64,000 nucleotides of DNA from E44-bin32 sp034430615 (GTDB taxonomy: Bacteria > Chloroflexota > Anaerolineae > Anaerolineales > E44-bin32), in NCBI GenBank assembly GCA_034430615.1, contig DAOUEJ010000204.1:1-64000 (forward strand), written 5' to 3'. The translations under genes and the position numbers were made by a program. Shown piece by piece: positions 26,469 to 34,840 of this stretch (position 1 is its first letter; each line of letters begins with the position of its first letter). The notes below the pieces were generated by a model, which made no database searches, was not told the DNA's origin, and was given only the letters and a program-made list of their open reading frames with translations.

Positions 26469-27152
26469 ATGGAGAACAAGATGCTCGCTCTGCGCAGAAA
26501 ACGATCGCTTGGGATCGTCACTTGTGCCATCCTTGTGGCGGGCAGCGCCTGCATCATCTCCATCCCAACCAATCCGGATCGAGACGGTTCGGTCAACGCG
26601 AATCCAATCCCTACCAAACCAGACCCCGCCAGAAGCCTGGAGCGCCATATCGCAGTACAAGCAACTCAAGTCGCAGCGCTTGCGGCCGAGGTCCGAGGTC
26701 TGCAGGAACAGGTGCAGGCACAGGCCACGTTCATACATTACCTGGCTACCCGAGGACCGGCTCTCCCCCCACGCAACGACCGGGCAATCACCCCGACGCC
26801 ATACCATCCACTCACAGGAACGATCGAGATTGATGGTGGACTCTGCTGTGTGGGTGGCATCGCGGGAGATACCACGACAATCGAGGTCGCGTTCAGCGCC
26901 CAGAGCCCATTTGCCGAGATCTCGGCGATGCGGGTGCACGCCGGTGGGAGCCCGCTCGCACCAGTGGAATTCGACCAGATCGCATGGCAGCCTTACCTCC
27001 CAGGTGTGTCATTCGAAGTTCCCCTCACCATCAACTGGGTTGGGTTCTATGTCCAGGTGCAGTTTCGTGATGCACTTGGCAACCTCTCACCTATCTACGT
27101 GGATGACATCTCGGTCGAGGGCATGCCTTCGCTGACGCCAACCACGCCATAG
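26469..27152 (+). CDS. predicted lipoprotein with coiled coil
   Basis: 227 residues. A Lys/Arg-rich start, a short hydrophobic segment (LGIVTCAILVAGSAC) and a lipobox Cys near residue 28 indicate a lipoprotein. Residues about 60-85 (QATQVAALAAEVRGLQEQVQ) form a short coiled coil. The C-terminal domain is beta-rich, contains a CC pair (GGLCCVGG) and ends in a Thr/Pro tail. GGGGGAGAGG upstream selects the ATG at 26469. No function is recognised. Confidence 0.75.
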   Translation: MENKMLALRRKRSLGIVTCAILVAGSACIISIPTNPDRDGSVNANPIPTKPDPARSLERHIAVQATQVAALAAEVRGLQEQVQAQATFIHYLATRGPALPPRNDRAITPTPYHPLTGTIEIDGGLCCVGGIAGDTTTIEVAFSAQSPFAEISAMRVHAGGSPLAPVEFDQIAWQPYLPGVSFEVPLTINWVGFYVQVQFRDALGNLSPIYVDDISVEGMPSLTPTTP

Positions 27153-27330
27153 TCTCATGTGAACTGGCGCCCGATAAGCCTTACGGGTGATGGAACCGGA
27201 CGAGCTCCCCCATCTTACGATCCAAGCGATGTGCGCGTCACATGGTCTTGCGGCCAGGATGAGCGCTGAATTCCAATTCTACATCCCACCAAATCCCCAA
27301 GAATAAGGATGCATTCTCCCCCTCCCCTAG

Positions 27331-27507
27331 ATTAAACTGGCGCTCTTACATAGCCTGGTTATCGCGCTCCTTGATTACCTGCCCGACCAAACCTGGTCAT
27401 TCTTCCAGCTCAACTGGCGGAACGCACGTGTATTTCCAACGATCGCGCTGGCAATGGTCGGGGGGATCATTCTGATCTCGCTCTACAAGCGAAGAGCACA
27501 TATCTGA
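27331..27507 (+). pseudogene. open frame encoding a C-terminal membrane segment, no normal start
   Basis: Reading from the stop at 27328 to the TGA at 27505-27507 gives about 58 residues ending FPTIALAMVGGIILISLY followed by basic residues, which looks like a genuine transmembrane helix with a cytoplasmic Lys/Arg tail. There is no ATG, GTG or TTG in frame, so it is either a remnant of a larger gene or uses a rare start. A strong hairpin follows 13 bases later. Confidence 0.3.
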
Positions 27508-27520
27508 GATAGAGGGAAAT

Positions 27521-27555
27521 CTCCTAACCCCTGCTGAATTAACAGGGGTTAGGAG
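27521..27555. terminator. 13-bp hairpin between convergent units
   Basis: A perfect 13-bp inverted repeat (CTCCTAACCCCTG / CAGGGGTTAGGAG) with a 9-base loop lies 34 bases beyond the stop of the XRE regulator on the minus strand. Flanking T-runs are weak on both strands, but position and stability suit a terminator. Confidence 0.6.
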
Positions 27556-27589
27556 AGAGCAAAGCTCGAATCCCAGATCAAAATCAATC

Positions 27590-27802
27590 TCAGTCAGAGA
27601 TGCTGCGATCATCTCCAGGATCAAAGATATCCTCAATCGTCTGTCCGAAGATATTTGCCAGCTTGAAGGCAAGCGGCAGGCTGGGGTCGTATTTACCGGT
27701 TTCCACTGCGTTGATCGTCTGGCGCGAGACACCGGCGCGGTCAGCCAGATCTGCCTGAGACCAATCCCGCTCTGCACGTAGGATTTTGAGCCTGTTCTTC
27801 AT
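27590..27802 (-). CDS. XRE-family helix-turn-helix regulator
   Basis: 70 residues made almost wholly of one XRE/Cro-type HTH: LKILRAERDWSQADLADRAG, then VSRQTINAVETGKYDPS as recognition helix and turn, and LAFKLANIFGQTIEDIF. Its ATG overlaps the end of the upstream membrane-protein gene by four bases, so the two are translated together. Such XRE plus small membrane protein pairs are common, and the regulator probably acts on its own promoter, where a palindrome overlaps the -35 box. Confidence 0.92.
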   Translation of the reverse strand: MKNRLKILRAERDWSQADLADRAGVSRQTINAVETGKYDPSLPLAFKLANIFGQTIEDIFDPGDDRSISD

Positions 27803-28365
27803 CGATACTTCCAGAGGGTCCAGGCTTTCCCGATCCCCCAACTTAGGATCATTACCAACCCGACGAATAGCCAGTTAGGTTGCCCCAGGCCAATTTCATT
27901 CAGCAGTCCCACGCTGAATACGATCATTGCTGTCAGTCCAAATCCGATCGCAATTGCCTCGGTTTGGATCCGACGCTGCAATTCGTCCAGGCAAGCAATG
28001 GCCGTCCCAACTGCAAGCACTAAGAGCAGGAACGCGATCACCGGCGCAAGCGTGAATGCCAGCCGTAGCTCTGGTTTGATCACATCATCGATCCAGGTGG
28101 ACCACGCAAAGAGTGCCCCGAGAAACAAGAGCACGGTTATTATGACCTGTCGGGCGCGATGCGGCGGATACTGCATAAACTGGTCCCTGCGTTCGAACGC
28201 GGCACCAAGCGCCAGACCGATGATTAAACCAAAACCAAGCCCATCCAGTAAATCCCCCTGGATGAGACCAACGATCACACCCACTGCAAGCCCCATCATC
28301 AGGCCTCCGGCAAAATTCCAAGGCGCTCCCGGTTTCTCGCCTTTAATTTCCGATCTTGTGTTCAT
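27799..28365 (-). CDS. multi-spanning membrane protein paired with the XRE regulator
   Basis: 188 residues with about six predicted helices: two Gly-rich ones near residues 17-55 (LMMGLAVGVIVGLI, LGFGLIIGLALGAAF), then near 72-90, 103-122, 135-153 and 160-178. No catalytic motif is seen. GGAGGAGG lies upstream of the ATG at 28365; a TTG directly before it is less likely. It is the first gene of a two-gene operon with the HTH regulator and might sense or be controlled by it. Function unknown. Confidence 0.8.
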   Translation of the reverse strand: MNTRSEIKGEKPGAPWNFAGGLMMGLAVGVIVGLIQGDLLDGLGFGLIIGLALGAAFERRDQFMQYPPHRARQVIITVLLFLGALFAWSTWIDDVIKPELRLAFTLAPVIAFLLLVLAVGTAIACLDELQRRIQTEAIAIGFGLTAMIVFSVGLLNEIGLGQPNWLFVGLVMILSWGIGKAWTLWKYR

Positions 28366-28398
28366 CAACCTCCTCCTGATGCTCTCAAAGTTAATGTG

Positions 28399-28439
28399 AG
28401 TGTAAATGATACTTTACCAATTGTCAAGTTTCCTTGACA
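28399..28439 (-). promoter_or_regulatory. promoter with operator palindrome for the XRE/membrane-protein operon
   Basis: On the minus strand TTGACA (28427-28422) and TACACT (28404-28399) are 17 bases apart. The -35 box forms half of a palindrome, TGTCAAG-TTTC-CTTGACA, at 28422-28439. A repressor bound there would block RNA polymerase, and the XRE protein of the operon is the obvious candidate (inference). Confidence 0.65.
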
Positions 28440-28553
28440 TTTTATTGGTAATCAATTACTCCGATGAGCTTGCCCACTCAGGCGAGCCAGACTTTTACCG
28501 GTTCGCCATTAAAGGTATGATTGCCGCATAAACTGGTGCAATAGGGGTCGGAC

Positions 28554-29333
28554 GTGGCAATTCTTCAGGTGATCACGAGCGATCGGGGCCGCGCCAAAGC
28601 GCTGACCGAAACGCTTGAGGGTATGGGACACAGGGTCCAGGCTGGACCGATGAACGAGCCCCTTCGCCAGCAGCTGCTCAAACATCCACCGCAGGTGATC
28701 ATCATCGATCTAGAACAGGCACCGGCGACCGGTCGGGATCTCGACCTATTCCTGCGTGTGCAAACGGTAACCCGTCGTATCCTACTTATTTATCTCGGCG
28801 GGGAAGCAGCCCGGGTCAAAGAGATAAAGCTATTGCTCCCCGACGCGATCTTTACTCATGACGATGACCTTATCCACGACCTGGAACTCGTATTGGTAAA
28901 ACCTCCCCGCGACCCGGTCGTCCCCAATTCGGTCTTCGCCGGCTATAGCGGTCGCCCGCTGCCTGCCAAGCTGGGGATCAAGCCCGACATGCGGGTTTCC
29001 CTCATCGATGCCCCGCCAGACTTCGAAAAGACGCTCACCCCGCTTCCCGCAGGTGTCAAACTTGACCACTACGGCTTGCGCACACCCCAACTCACAATCT
29101 GGTTCGTAACCAGCCAATCTAAACTCAAGCGGGATTTGCAGTCCAACCTGCGTCGCTGCAACGGTGGCAAACTCTGGATCGTTTGGCCTAAGAAGGGCTC
29201 CAAAATTCCGGGCGATCTCACCCAGAACATCGTCCGGCAGGCCGGCCTGGAGACCGGTTGGGTTGATTTTAAGGTGTGCGCTGTCGACGCAACCTGGTCC
29301 GGGTTGTGCTTCACCTTGCGCAAGAAAGGCTGA
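28554..29333 (+). CDS. receiver-like domain fused to DUF3052
   Basis: 259 residues from a GTG start. Residues 1-115 resemble a response-regulator receiver fold, with a possible phospho-acceptor Asp in VIIIDLEQ (near 51), but the N-terminal acidic pair is incomplete. Residues about 130-258 match DUF3052 (KLGIKPDMRVSLIDAPPDF, then LWIVWPKKGSKIPGDLTQNIVRQAGLE split by a variable loop, and DVAWSGLKF-like VDATWSGLCF). DUF3052 proteins are usually stand-alone and of unknown function. It ends 7 bases before the next start, so the two are probably cotranscribed. Confidence 0.75.
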   Translation: MAILQVITSDRGRAKALTETLEGMGHRVQAGPMNEPLRQQLLKHPPQVIIIDLEQAPATGRDLDLFLRVQTVTRRILLIYLGGEAARVKEIKLLLPDAIFTHDDDLIHDLELVLVKPPRDPVVPNSVFAGYSGRPLPAKLGIKPDMRVSLIDAPPDFEKTLTPLPAGVKLDHYGLRTPQLTIWFVTSQSKLKRDLQSNLRRCNGGKLWIVWPKKGSKIPGDLTQNIVRQAGLETGWVDFKVCAVDATWSGLCFTLRKKG

Positions 29334-29340
29334 GCAAACC

Positions 29341-29994
29341 ATGCGCAACCTGGATCTCGAGACCTGGTCCCGTCGTGAGACTTATGAACACTTCCGGCAG
29401 GTGGATTACCCCCATTTCCAACTTACGGCAACCGTCGATATCACGGATTTTCACGCAGCCCTCATCCAGCGCTCGGCTTCCTTCAGCGTCGGGGTCATTT
29501 ACTTGCTCGCACGGGCGGCGAACGAGAACGCATCATTCCGCTTACGCATACGAGGTGACCAGGTCGTTGAGCATGAACGTGTTCATCCCTCATTCACCGT
29601 ACTACTCGAGGATGAGCGTCTCAGTTTCTGCACGGTGACCTTCGATAGCGATTACCCAAGCTTCAGCCAGGCGGCACACGCACGCATCCAACAGGTTCGG
29701 GATGATCCCCTGCTTCAGGACAAGCCCGGGCAGGATGACTTGCTATTCATGACCGGGATTCCCTGGGTTTCCTTCACCAGCATACTGCACCCGATCCACA
29801 TGCATCCCCCCGATTCGGTGCCGCGCCTGGCATGGGGCCGCTTCTTCAAGGAACAAGACCGGCTCCGCATGCCGCTCTCCGTGCAAGTAAACCACGCTCT
29901 GATGGACGGCTTGCACGTCGGGCGGTACTTCGAGCTTGTAGAATCTCTGCTGATGGATCCGCAGGGCTTGCTCTCGACTCAAGACGCGGCGTAA
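29341..29994 (+). CDS. chloramphenicol acetyltransferase family protein
   Basis: 217 residues, the normal size for the CatA family. It begins with the typical WSRRETYEHF motif, includes FSVGVIYLLARAANE in the first half, and ends with the catalytic HxxxDG motif (NHALMDGLHVG near residues 186-196, His187). FTSILHPI matches the conserved substrate-pocket strand. Many such chromosomal genes do not confer resistance, so an acetyltransferase with an unknown acceptor is the safer call. Confidence 0.88.
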   Translation: MRNLDLETWSRRETYEHFRQVDYPHFQLTATVDITDFHAALIQRSASFSVGVIYLLARAANENASFRLRIRGDQVVEHERVHPSFTVLLEDERLSFCTVTFDSDYPSFSQAAHARIQQVRDDPLLQDKPGQDDLLFMTGIPWVSFTSILHPIHMHPPDSVPRLAWGRFFKEQDRLRMPLSVQVNHALMDGLHVGRYFELVESLLMDPQGLLSTQDAA

Positions 29995-30107
29995 CGCCCA
30001 AGCCCCCTTGAGAGCTGGCGCAGGTCGCGAGGCGATCTTCTTCTTGAGGTACTTGTGGATTTGACCCAGATGAGCTGACATTCTGGAAGAGGTAGGATCC
30101 AACCCAC

Positions 30108-30150
30108 TAATGTCATCCCGAGGCGTACTTTGCTGAGGGATACCCTTGAG
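30108..30150. repeat. half copy of the 138-160 bp inverted-repeat element
   Basis: TAATGTCATCCCGAGG followed by GCTGAGGGATACCC matches one end, in inverted orientation, of the complete elements at 54743-55232. No partner end is found nearby, so this looks like a solo end or a decayed copy. It lies in the 239-base gap before the next gene. Confidence 0.55.
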
Positions 30151-30233
30151 AGCGGCGGAGCATAAACTGTACCCGAACAAGCCAGGCTGCAGTTGATACT
30201 CAGGGTTACAATTCCCGCAGGAGAGGATATCCA

Positions 30234-30833
30234 ATGAACCGTGTTGACTTTCCCGATGAGCCCTCCCGGATCCCATCCGGCCTTAAGACGGACCAATTCA
30301 TACTTCGGCCGCTGCGTGTGACCGACGTTGAGCTCGACTACGACGCCGTGATGTCCAGCCGGGCGATGTTGCGGGCATGGAGCCAGAGTGACTGGCCAGC
30401 AGAAATATTCACGCTTGAGGGCAACCTGGACGATCTCGAGCGCCACCAGCGTGAGCACGATGCTGGCAAAGCCTATACCTTCACCGTTATGAACCCAGAA
30501 GAAACACGCTCTCTGGGATGCGCATACATCAATCCTCTTCCGTTGGAACTTCAGGAGATCCAACTAAGCACTGACCTGGCAGATGCCAAACCCATGCAGG
30601 CTGCTTTTGCTCGCTTCTGGGTTCGCCGGTCTCTCCAGGAGGAAAAGCTTGATCTGCGACTTCTCAAGGAGCTCATGGCCTGGTTTCGTGACGAATGGCT
30701 CATCGCCGCTCTGTTCTTCCGGGCCAGCCCGGTGGACAACCACCAGCAGTTCCTATTCACCTCGGCCGGACTCAATCGAATCCACCGGTTCGAGTCGCAG
30801 GAAAGTAATAGGACCTGGCTGGTATTCGGGTGA
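30234..30833 (+). CDS. GNAT-like N-acetyltransferase
   Basis: 199 residues. The N-terminal KTDQFILRPLRVTDVELDYD and the centre (LGCAYINPLPLELQEIQLST) match the first strands of GNAT enzymes. The acetyl-CoA loop QxxGxG is not clear, but RLLKELMAWFRDEWLIAALFFRASPVDNHQQFLFTS is in the expected place when read in two parts. GGAG at 30220-30223 supports the ATG. Acceptor unknown; activity uncertain because motif A is poor. Confidence 0.65.
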   Translation: MNRVDFPDEPSRIPSGLKTDQFILRPLRVTDVELDYDAVMSSRAMLRAWSQSDWPAEIFTLEGNLDDLERHQREHDAGKAYTFTVMNPEETRSLGCAYINPLPLELQEIQLSTDLADAKPMQAAFARFWVRRSLQEEKLDLRLLKELMAWFRDEWLIAALFFRASPVDNHQQFLFTSAGLNRIHRFESQESNRTWLVFG

Positions 30834-30887
30834 TGGATAGATCGAAGCTTTCCTTCCGAATTCACCCCGCTATGTGATTCCGCCCCC

Positions 30888-31049
30888 ATCGTGCCATTCC
30901 GAACCCGCAGGGTGAGGAATCCCCATGATGCCTCAGGGCTATGATGGCTCAATAGGGATCGGGCGAAATGTTTCATCCTTTCGGCCCAAACCATCGCAAT
31001 AAGCACTCTGGGGAACCCTCGTCGCCATGCTTCTCGGGAAGACATTAAG
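30888..31049. repeat. inverted-repeat element of the 138-160 bp family (long variant)
   Basis: The left end reads GTGCCATTCCGAAC…GTGAGGAATCCCCATGATGC, and the right end CCCTCGTCGCC…CTCGGGAAGACATTAA. These mirror each other and match the copies at 44357 and 54743-55232. About 160 bp. Nothing else is seen in the 385-base gap 30834-31218. Confidence 0.65.
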
Positions 31050-31218
31050 GGTAGACCGGGCAGAATCAGTCCACAATGGCATATCCCAAAACGTACACTC
31101 GCTAGTTGTGAGATATCATTAAACGGTCGTAGGTGACGGATCATTGGCGCTCGTATCACAACGTGGTTATTTACTCGAAGGATTTCTCTGCGCGTCGTTT
31201 CCGAACAGCTAGGATCGC

Positions 31219-31614
31219 GTGTTCACCTTAAAGGAGCAGGTCATACAGCTTGGAGCATTCTTAATCAGCCTGACGGTGAAAGATATCCATGCTTCGAAGG
31301 ATTTCTATCAAAAGTTAGGTTTTCAGGTATTTGGCGGAGATGAATCACAGAATTGGCTGATCATGAAGAATGGTGATCATGTCATCGGGCTCTTCCAGGG
31401 GATGTTCGAGAGGAACACCCTCACCTTCAATCCTGGCTGGGATCGTGACGTACGCGAGCTTGACACATACACCGACATCCGTGAGCTGCAGCGCCATCTC
31501 AAGGAGCAGGGCGTGGAGCTCATCAGCGAGGTAGATGAGAGCAGTTCCGGAGCCGCAAGCTTTGCCTTGGTGAACCCGGATGGAAATCCTATTCTCTTTG
31601 ATCAGCACGTCTGA
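31219..31614 (+). CDS. VOC (glyoxalase/bleomycin-resistance superfamily) protein
   Basis: 131 residues with one vicinal-oxygen-chelate repeat pair: FLISLTVKDIHASKDFYQKLGF opens the first module when read in two parts, and FALVNPDGNPILFDQH closes the last strand. Metal-ligand positions are only partly conserved. The start is uncertain: GTG at 31219 has AGGA four bases upstream, but the fold itself begins about 11 codons later. Ligand unknown. Confidence 0.8.
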   Translation: MFTLKEQVIQLGAFLISLTVKDIHASKDFYQKLGFQVFGGDESQNWLIMKNGDHVIGLFQGMFERNTLTFNPGWDRDVRELDTYTDIRELQRHLKEQGVELISEVDESSSGAASFALVNPDGNPILFDQHV

Positions 31615-31764
31615 GGCATCGTGCACGGCACCCAATACCAGCTTGCTGCAGTCCGGTTGCACGAACACGAGCAAGGACAGCTTTACCGGCAGGATTGGAT
31701 AGAGTAGGCTGGTCCCAATCCTGGCAGCACAACCTGCCCTTGATACAAACTTCGGACGGATTAC

Positions 31765-32151
31765 ATGGGCGATCGGCTCCCGTTCCACTTAATAGAGCGC
31801 TACCTGCAGTTCCACCCGCAAGCCCTTCAGGACCTGCTGCTCGAAGCACGCAACCTGGTATTCAAAGCCGCACCCCAGTCTTCCGAACACATCGCCTGGG
31901 GTGGATTCCTCTACCATGACGCGGACATCGGTGGACCGGTTAAAGGGGCCATCTGTGATCTATCCATTCAACGCGACCACCTGCACGTGGGCTTTATCCA
32001 CGGTGCATTCCTGCCCGACCCGGCTCGCTTGCTCCACGGTGATCGAAAATCGAGGCGCAGCCTGACCCTGGACTCGCTCGAATCCACCCCTTGGCCAGCC
32101 TTGGAGACCCTGGTGGCCGCTGCAGCTGAGTATATCCAGCGCTGGCGCTGA
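31765..32151 (+). CDS. DUF1801 domain protein
   Basis: 128 residues matching DUF1801 (YdhG/YjbR-like fold): FHPQALQDLLLEARNLVFKAAP at the N-terminus in two segments, WGGFLYHD in the middle, and HVGFIHGAFLPDPARLLHGD followed by the family's typical RSLTLDS near the end. Function of the family is not known; related folds bind DNA or iron. No operon partner is clear. Confidence 0.8.
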   Translation: MGDRLPFHLIERYLQFHPQALQDLLLEARNLVFKAAPQSSEHIAWGGFLYHDADIGGPVKGAICDLSIQRDHLHVGFIHGAFLPDPARLLHGDRKSRRSLTLDSLESTPWPALETLVAAAAEYIQRWR

Positions 32152-32203
32152 CAATATCCGAGTTTCTCTATACAATGGAGTTAACCCACTCCAACGAGGA
32201 ATG

Positions 32204-32788
32204 ATGGATATCTCACCCACGGCCGAAGTCCGGTTGCGCAAGATCTTCAAACGCCTCAACCAATTCATGCTCCTCCTATGGCGACTCGGACTGGCCAGTT
32301 ATGGCAACGGCAACAAATACGCCGGCTGGATCATGGTCATCAAGCATCGCGGCCGGAAGAGCGGGCTCATCCGTTATGCACCCGTGAATTACTTCGAGCA
32401 GGGCGAGTTCGTCTACTGCACGGCCGGGTTTGGCCCAAAGACGCATTGGTACCGCAACCTGCAGGTTGATCCGCAGGTTGAGCTCTGGCTGCCAAACGGC
32501 CGTTGGGCCGGCAGCGCCGAGGATATCAGCGATGACCCACACAGCGTGGACCTCCTGCGCCAGGTCTTGATCGCCTCCGGCTTCGCCGGCCCGTTGTTCG
32601 GCGCAAACCCGCGCCGCCTCAGCGACGGTGACATCAAGCGCATGTTTGAGACCTACCGGCTGGTCCGCATTCGTAAAGAACAAGCCGTAACCGGACCAGG
32701 TGGGCCGGGCGAACTGGTCTGGATCTGGCCGTTGTCGACGTTCCTCCTGGCCGGCCTGCTCCTACGCCGGCGCAAGGAGCGCACATGA
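32204..32788 (+). CDS. DUF385/nitroreductase-type F420-binding-like protein
   Basis: 194 residues of the split beta-barrel 'nitroreductase family deazaflavin-dependent oxidoreductase' (DUF385/Ddn) group. Recognisable parts are the basic N-terminal helix, MVIKHRGRKSGLIRYAPVNY, and the cofactor-side segment GFGPKTHWYRNLQVDPQVEL read in order. A C-terminal hydrophobic span (WIWPLSTFLLAGLLLRRR) suggests a membrane anchor, not common in the family. GAGGA abuts the first of two ATGs (32201), so the second is preferred. It overlaps the next gene by four bases. Confidence 0.8.
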   Translation: MDISPTAEVRLRKIFKRLNQFMLLLWRLGLASYGNGNKYAGWIMVIKHRGRKSGLIRYAPVNYFEQGEFVYCTAGFGPKTHWYRNLQVDPQVELWLPNGRWAGSAEDISDDPHSVDLLRQVLIASGFAGPLFGANPRRLSDGDIKRMFETYRLVRIRKEQAVTGPGGPGELVWIWPLSTFLLAGLLLRRRKERT

Positions 32789-33351
32789 CAAACGTGCTCG
32801 ATTGGCTGCGGGTCGGTGACCTGCGATCGGATGGCATGTCGAATGAAGTTGCAGCCTTCATCCTTGAGCACAATGAAATGTTTGACGACCTGTTGGCCGG
32901 GATCGATGATCAAGACCCGGTCGTGCGCGCCCGGACGGCCGACGTACTGGAGAAAATCGGGCGACAGCGGCCCGACCTGATCCACCCGGCTCTTCCTGCG
33001 CTCACAGCAGCCGCGCGCCGGAAGGAAGCGGCGGTAAAGATGCATCTGGCAATGCTCTTCGGCCATCTCACGATCGATGAAGAACTGCGGGCTGACCTGT
33101 ATGCGCTCCTGCGACATATGCTGGAGGAACCCGGCGTCTTCACCCGCAGCTGGGCGATCGCCTCGCTCTGCATTCTTGCCCGGCAGGAACCGGCCTACCA
33201 GCCCGAGATCTTGAACCGAATCGGCCGCCTCGCCACGGATCCGAGCATCGCCATCCGCACCAGAGCCAGAAAAGCCATCTCCCTCCTGATCGACTCCTCG
33301 GCTCCCTTCCCCCCGGGTTGGGTGAAGAGCCACCACCTCAGTCAACTCTGA
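32785..33351 (+). CDS. HEAT-repeat protein
   Basis: 188 residues made of about four or five HEAT-like helical hairpins: DDQDPVVRARTADVLEKIG, PALPALTAAARRKEAAVKMH, PGVFTRSWAIASLCILAR and DPSIAIRTRARKAISLLI. No catalytic motif is present. The ATGA overlap with the DUF385-like gene shows translational coupling, so a joint role is likely but unknown. Confidence 0.8.
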   Translation: MTNVLDWLRVGDLRSDGMSNEVAAFILEHNEMFDDLLAGIDDQDPVVRARTADVLEKIGRQRPDLIHPALPALTAAARRKEAAVKMHLAMLFGHLTIDEELRADLYALLRHMLEEPGVFTRSWAIASLCILARQEPAYQPEILNRIGRLATDPSIAIRTRARKAISLLIDSSAPFPPGWVKSHHLSQL

Positions 33352-33646
33352 ACCAGAACAAAGAACAACTCCCCGGACATGCCGCCGCTGCCTGAAATCG
33401 GTTCAAATTCGAGTGACCTTGCCAGCAGGCTTCCGACCATCGCCGACCACCGGAAAAACCAGGGCATGCAAAGGCCCGGAGCATCCCAACACGGGATCTC
33501 AAACCAACATCTTGGCTTGCAGGGTAGACTCTGGAATAACCATTCCACGTCAACAAGAATGCCGAGAAGCATGTATGATTGATGCGGATCCCAGCCTACA
33601 TTGCGAGGTGCAGCCCGCCTAAAGATACCCATCCGGGAGAAGCAAC

Positions 33647-34765
33647 ATGAAGCCCTGCCGGCTATACAGATCGATCCTGGCTCTCACATTCGTCCTGCTC
33701 GCGGATTGCGCATCCCCGAGCTCGCAGCCGGATCCTGACCTGCTTTCGACCGCCGTTGCTGCAACTCTCCAGGCGATTTCTTCACCCACACCACTCGAGC
33801 CCAGGGCGACACCGGCACCACCGACCCCCGAGATCACGCTCTGGCTGGCCGATGGAGGCGGCGGGGACCGCATCTGGGTTCTGGGTGATGGCCAACCCCA
33901 CCAGCGTTTGCTCCCTGTGAATGTCGGCGAATATTACGGCTATGCCCGATCGACGAACCGCATCCTGATGGCCACCCGGTGGGGCGTCTACGGGGCTGGA
34001 CCCGGAAATGTATCCGTGAGCGACCTCTCGATCCTGGAATTTGGCACCGGCCAGATCACGACCCTGCTCACCGACAATGTGGTCGAGGCGGCCTGGGCAC
34101 CCAATGGCCGGGAGCTGGCGTATATCCTGGCCACCCCGACAACCTATGAACTTCACTGGCGCTCTGATGATGGGACCGACCACATCCTAGCCAGCGACGT
34201 GACTTTCACCTGGGGCATCTCACCCACAGGAGATAAAATCGCCTTCACACGCGAGAGCGGGTACGAGATCGACATCGACCCTGGTTTCTACGTGGTTGAT
34301 GTCAGGACAGCTCAGGAGACCAAGCTTTCGGACGTGGACAAGTCCGGGACTGGCAGCATCGCCGACCGGCCATTCTGGAATTATGCCGGCGATGAGGTGA
34401 TCCTTTCGCACTACAGCGGCCCGGGTGAGGCGCGCCTGGTGTGGGCTAAGGTCGATGGCAGCGAAACCCACGATCTCGGCCTGCAGTCCGGGAGCGGAGA
34501 TCGCTGGGCGAACGTATCCATCCCCTATCTGCTTTGGGATCCGGATGGCGAACACTTGTACGCCGTCCAGGCGGCGTCGATCGGCGAAGGGGATATGGGT
34601 GGTCCCTCACCGCTCGTACGTTACCGCCTCGACCACACCAACTGGACATTGAGCGAAGGGGAAAAGATAAGCGAACTTTTGACTGTTATCGGCTGGGCCG
34701 TTCCCGGCTACTCGCTCTGGATCTGGGACGCCCAGGGTGATATCCAGGAGTTTGTGCTCCCATGA
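33647..34765 (+). CDS. lipoprotein with TolB/WD40-like beta-propeller
   Basis: 372 residues. The signal peptide ends in a lipobox (VLLADCAS, Cys near residue 22), followed by a Pro/Thr-rich linker. From about residue 60 to the end the chain is made of PD40/TolB-like blades, for example AAWAPNGRELAYI, TWGISPTGDKIAFTRES, and PYLLWDPDGEHLYAVQ. Such proteins are anchored outside the membrane and usually bind partners. No enzymatic motif. The 295-base gap before it holds no credible gene. Confidence 0.85.
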   Translation: MKPCRLYRSILALTFVLLADCASPSSQPDPDLLSTAVAATLQAISSPTPLEPRATPAPPTPEITLWLADGGGGDRIWVLGDGQPHQRLLPVNVGEYYGYARSTNRILMATRWGVYGAGPGNVSVSDLSILEFGTGQITTLLTDNVVEAAWAPNGRELAYILATPTTYELHWRSDDGTDHILASDVTFTWGISPTGDKIAFTRESGYEIDIDPGFYVVDVRTAQETKLSDVDKSGTGSIADRPFWNYAGDEVILSHYSGPGEARLVWAKVDGSETHDLGLQSGSGDRWANVSIPYLLWDPDGEHLYAVQAASIGEGDMGGPSPLVRYRLDHTNWTLSEGEKISELLTVIGWAVPGYSLWIWDAQGDIQEFVLP

Positions 34766-34840
34766 CGCTCGATCTGCATTTTGCATGCTGTGCATTTCCA
34801 CCGCACATTGCCAGAGCATGGAGAAGAAGTGGCCGGGATC

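Larger units (their letters stand above)
27153..27589. other. 437-bp gap with a possible small membrane ORF remnant
   Basis: Apart from the open frame at 27331-27507 and the hairpin at 27521-27555, which have their own entries, I see no gene in this stretch. Confidence 0.4.

Noticed and set aside
32785..33351. Armadillo-type or PBS-lyase enzyme call for the HEAT protein
   Set aside because: Only generic HEAT hairpins are visible; no lyase residues can be pointed to.
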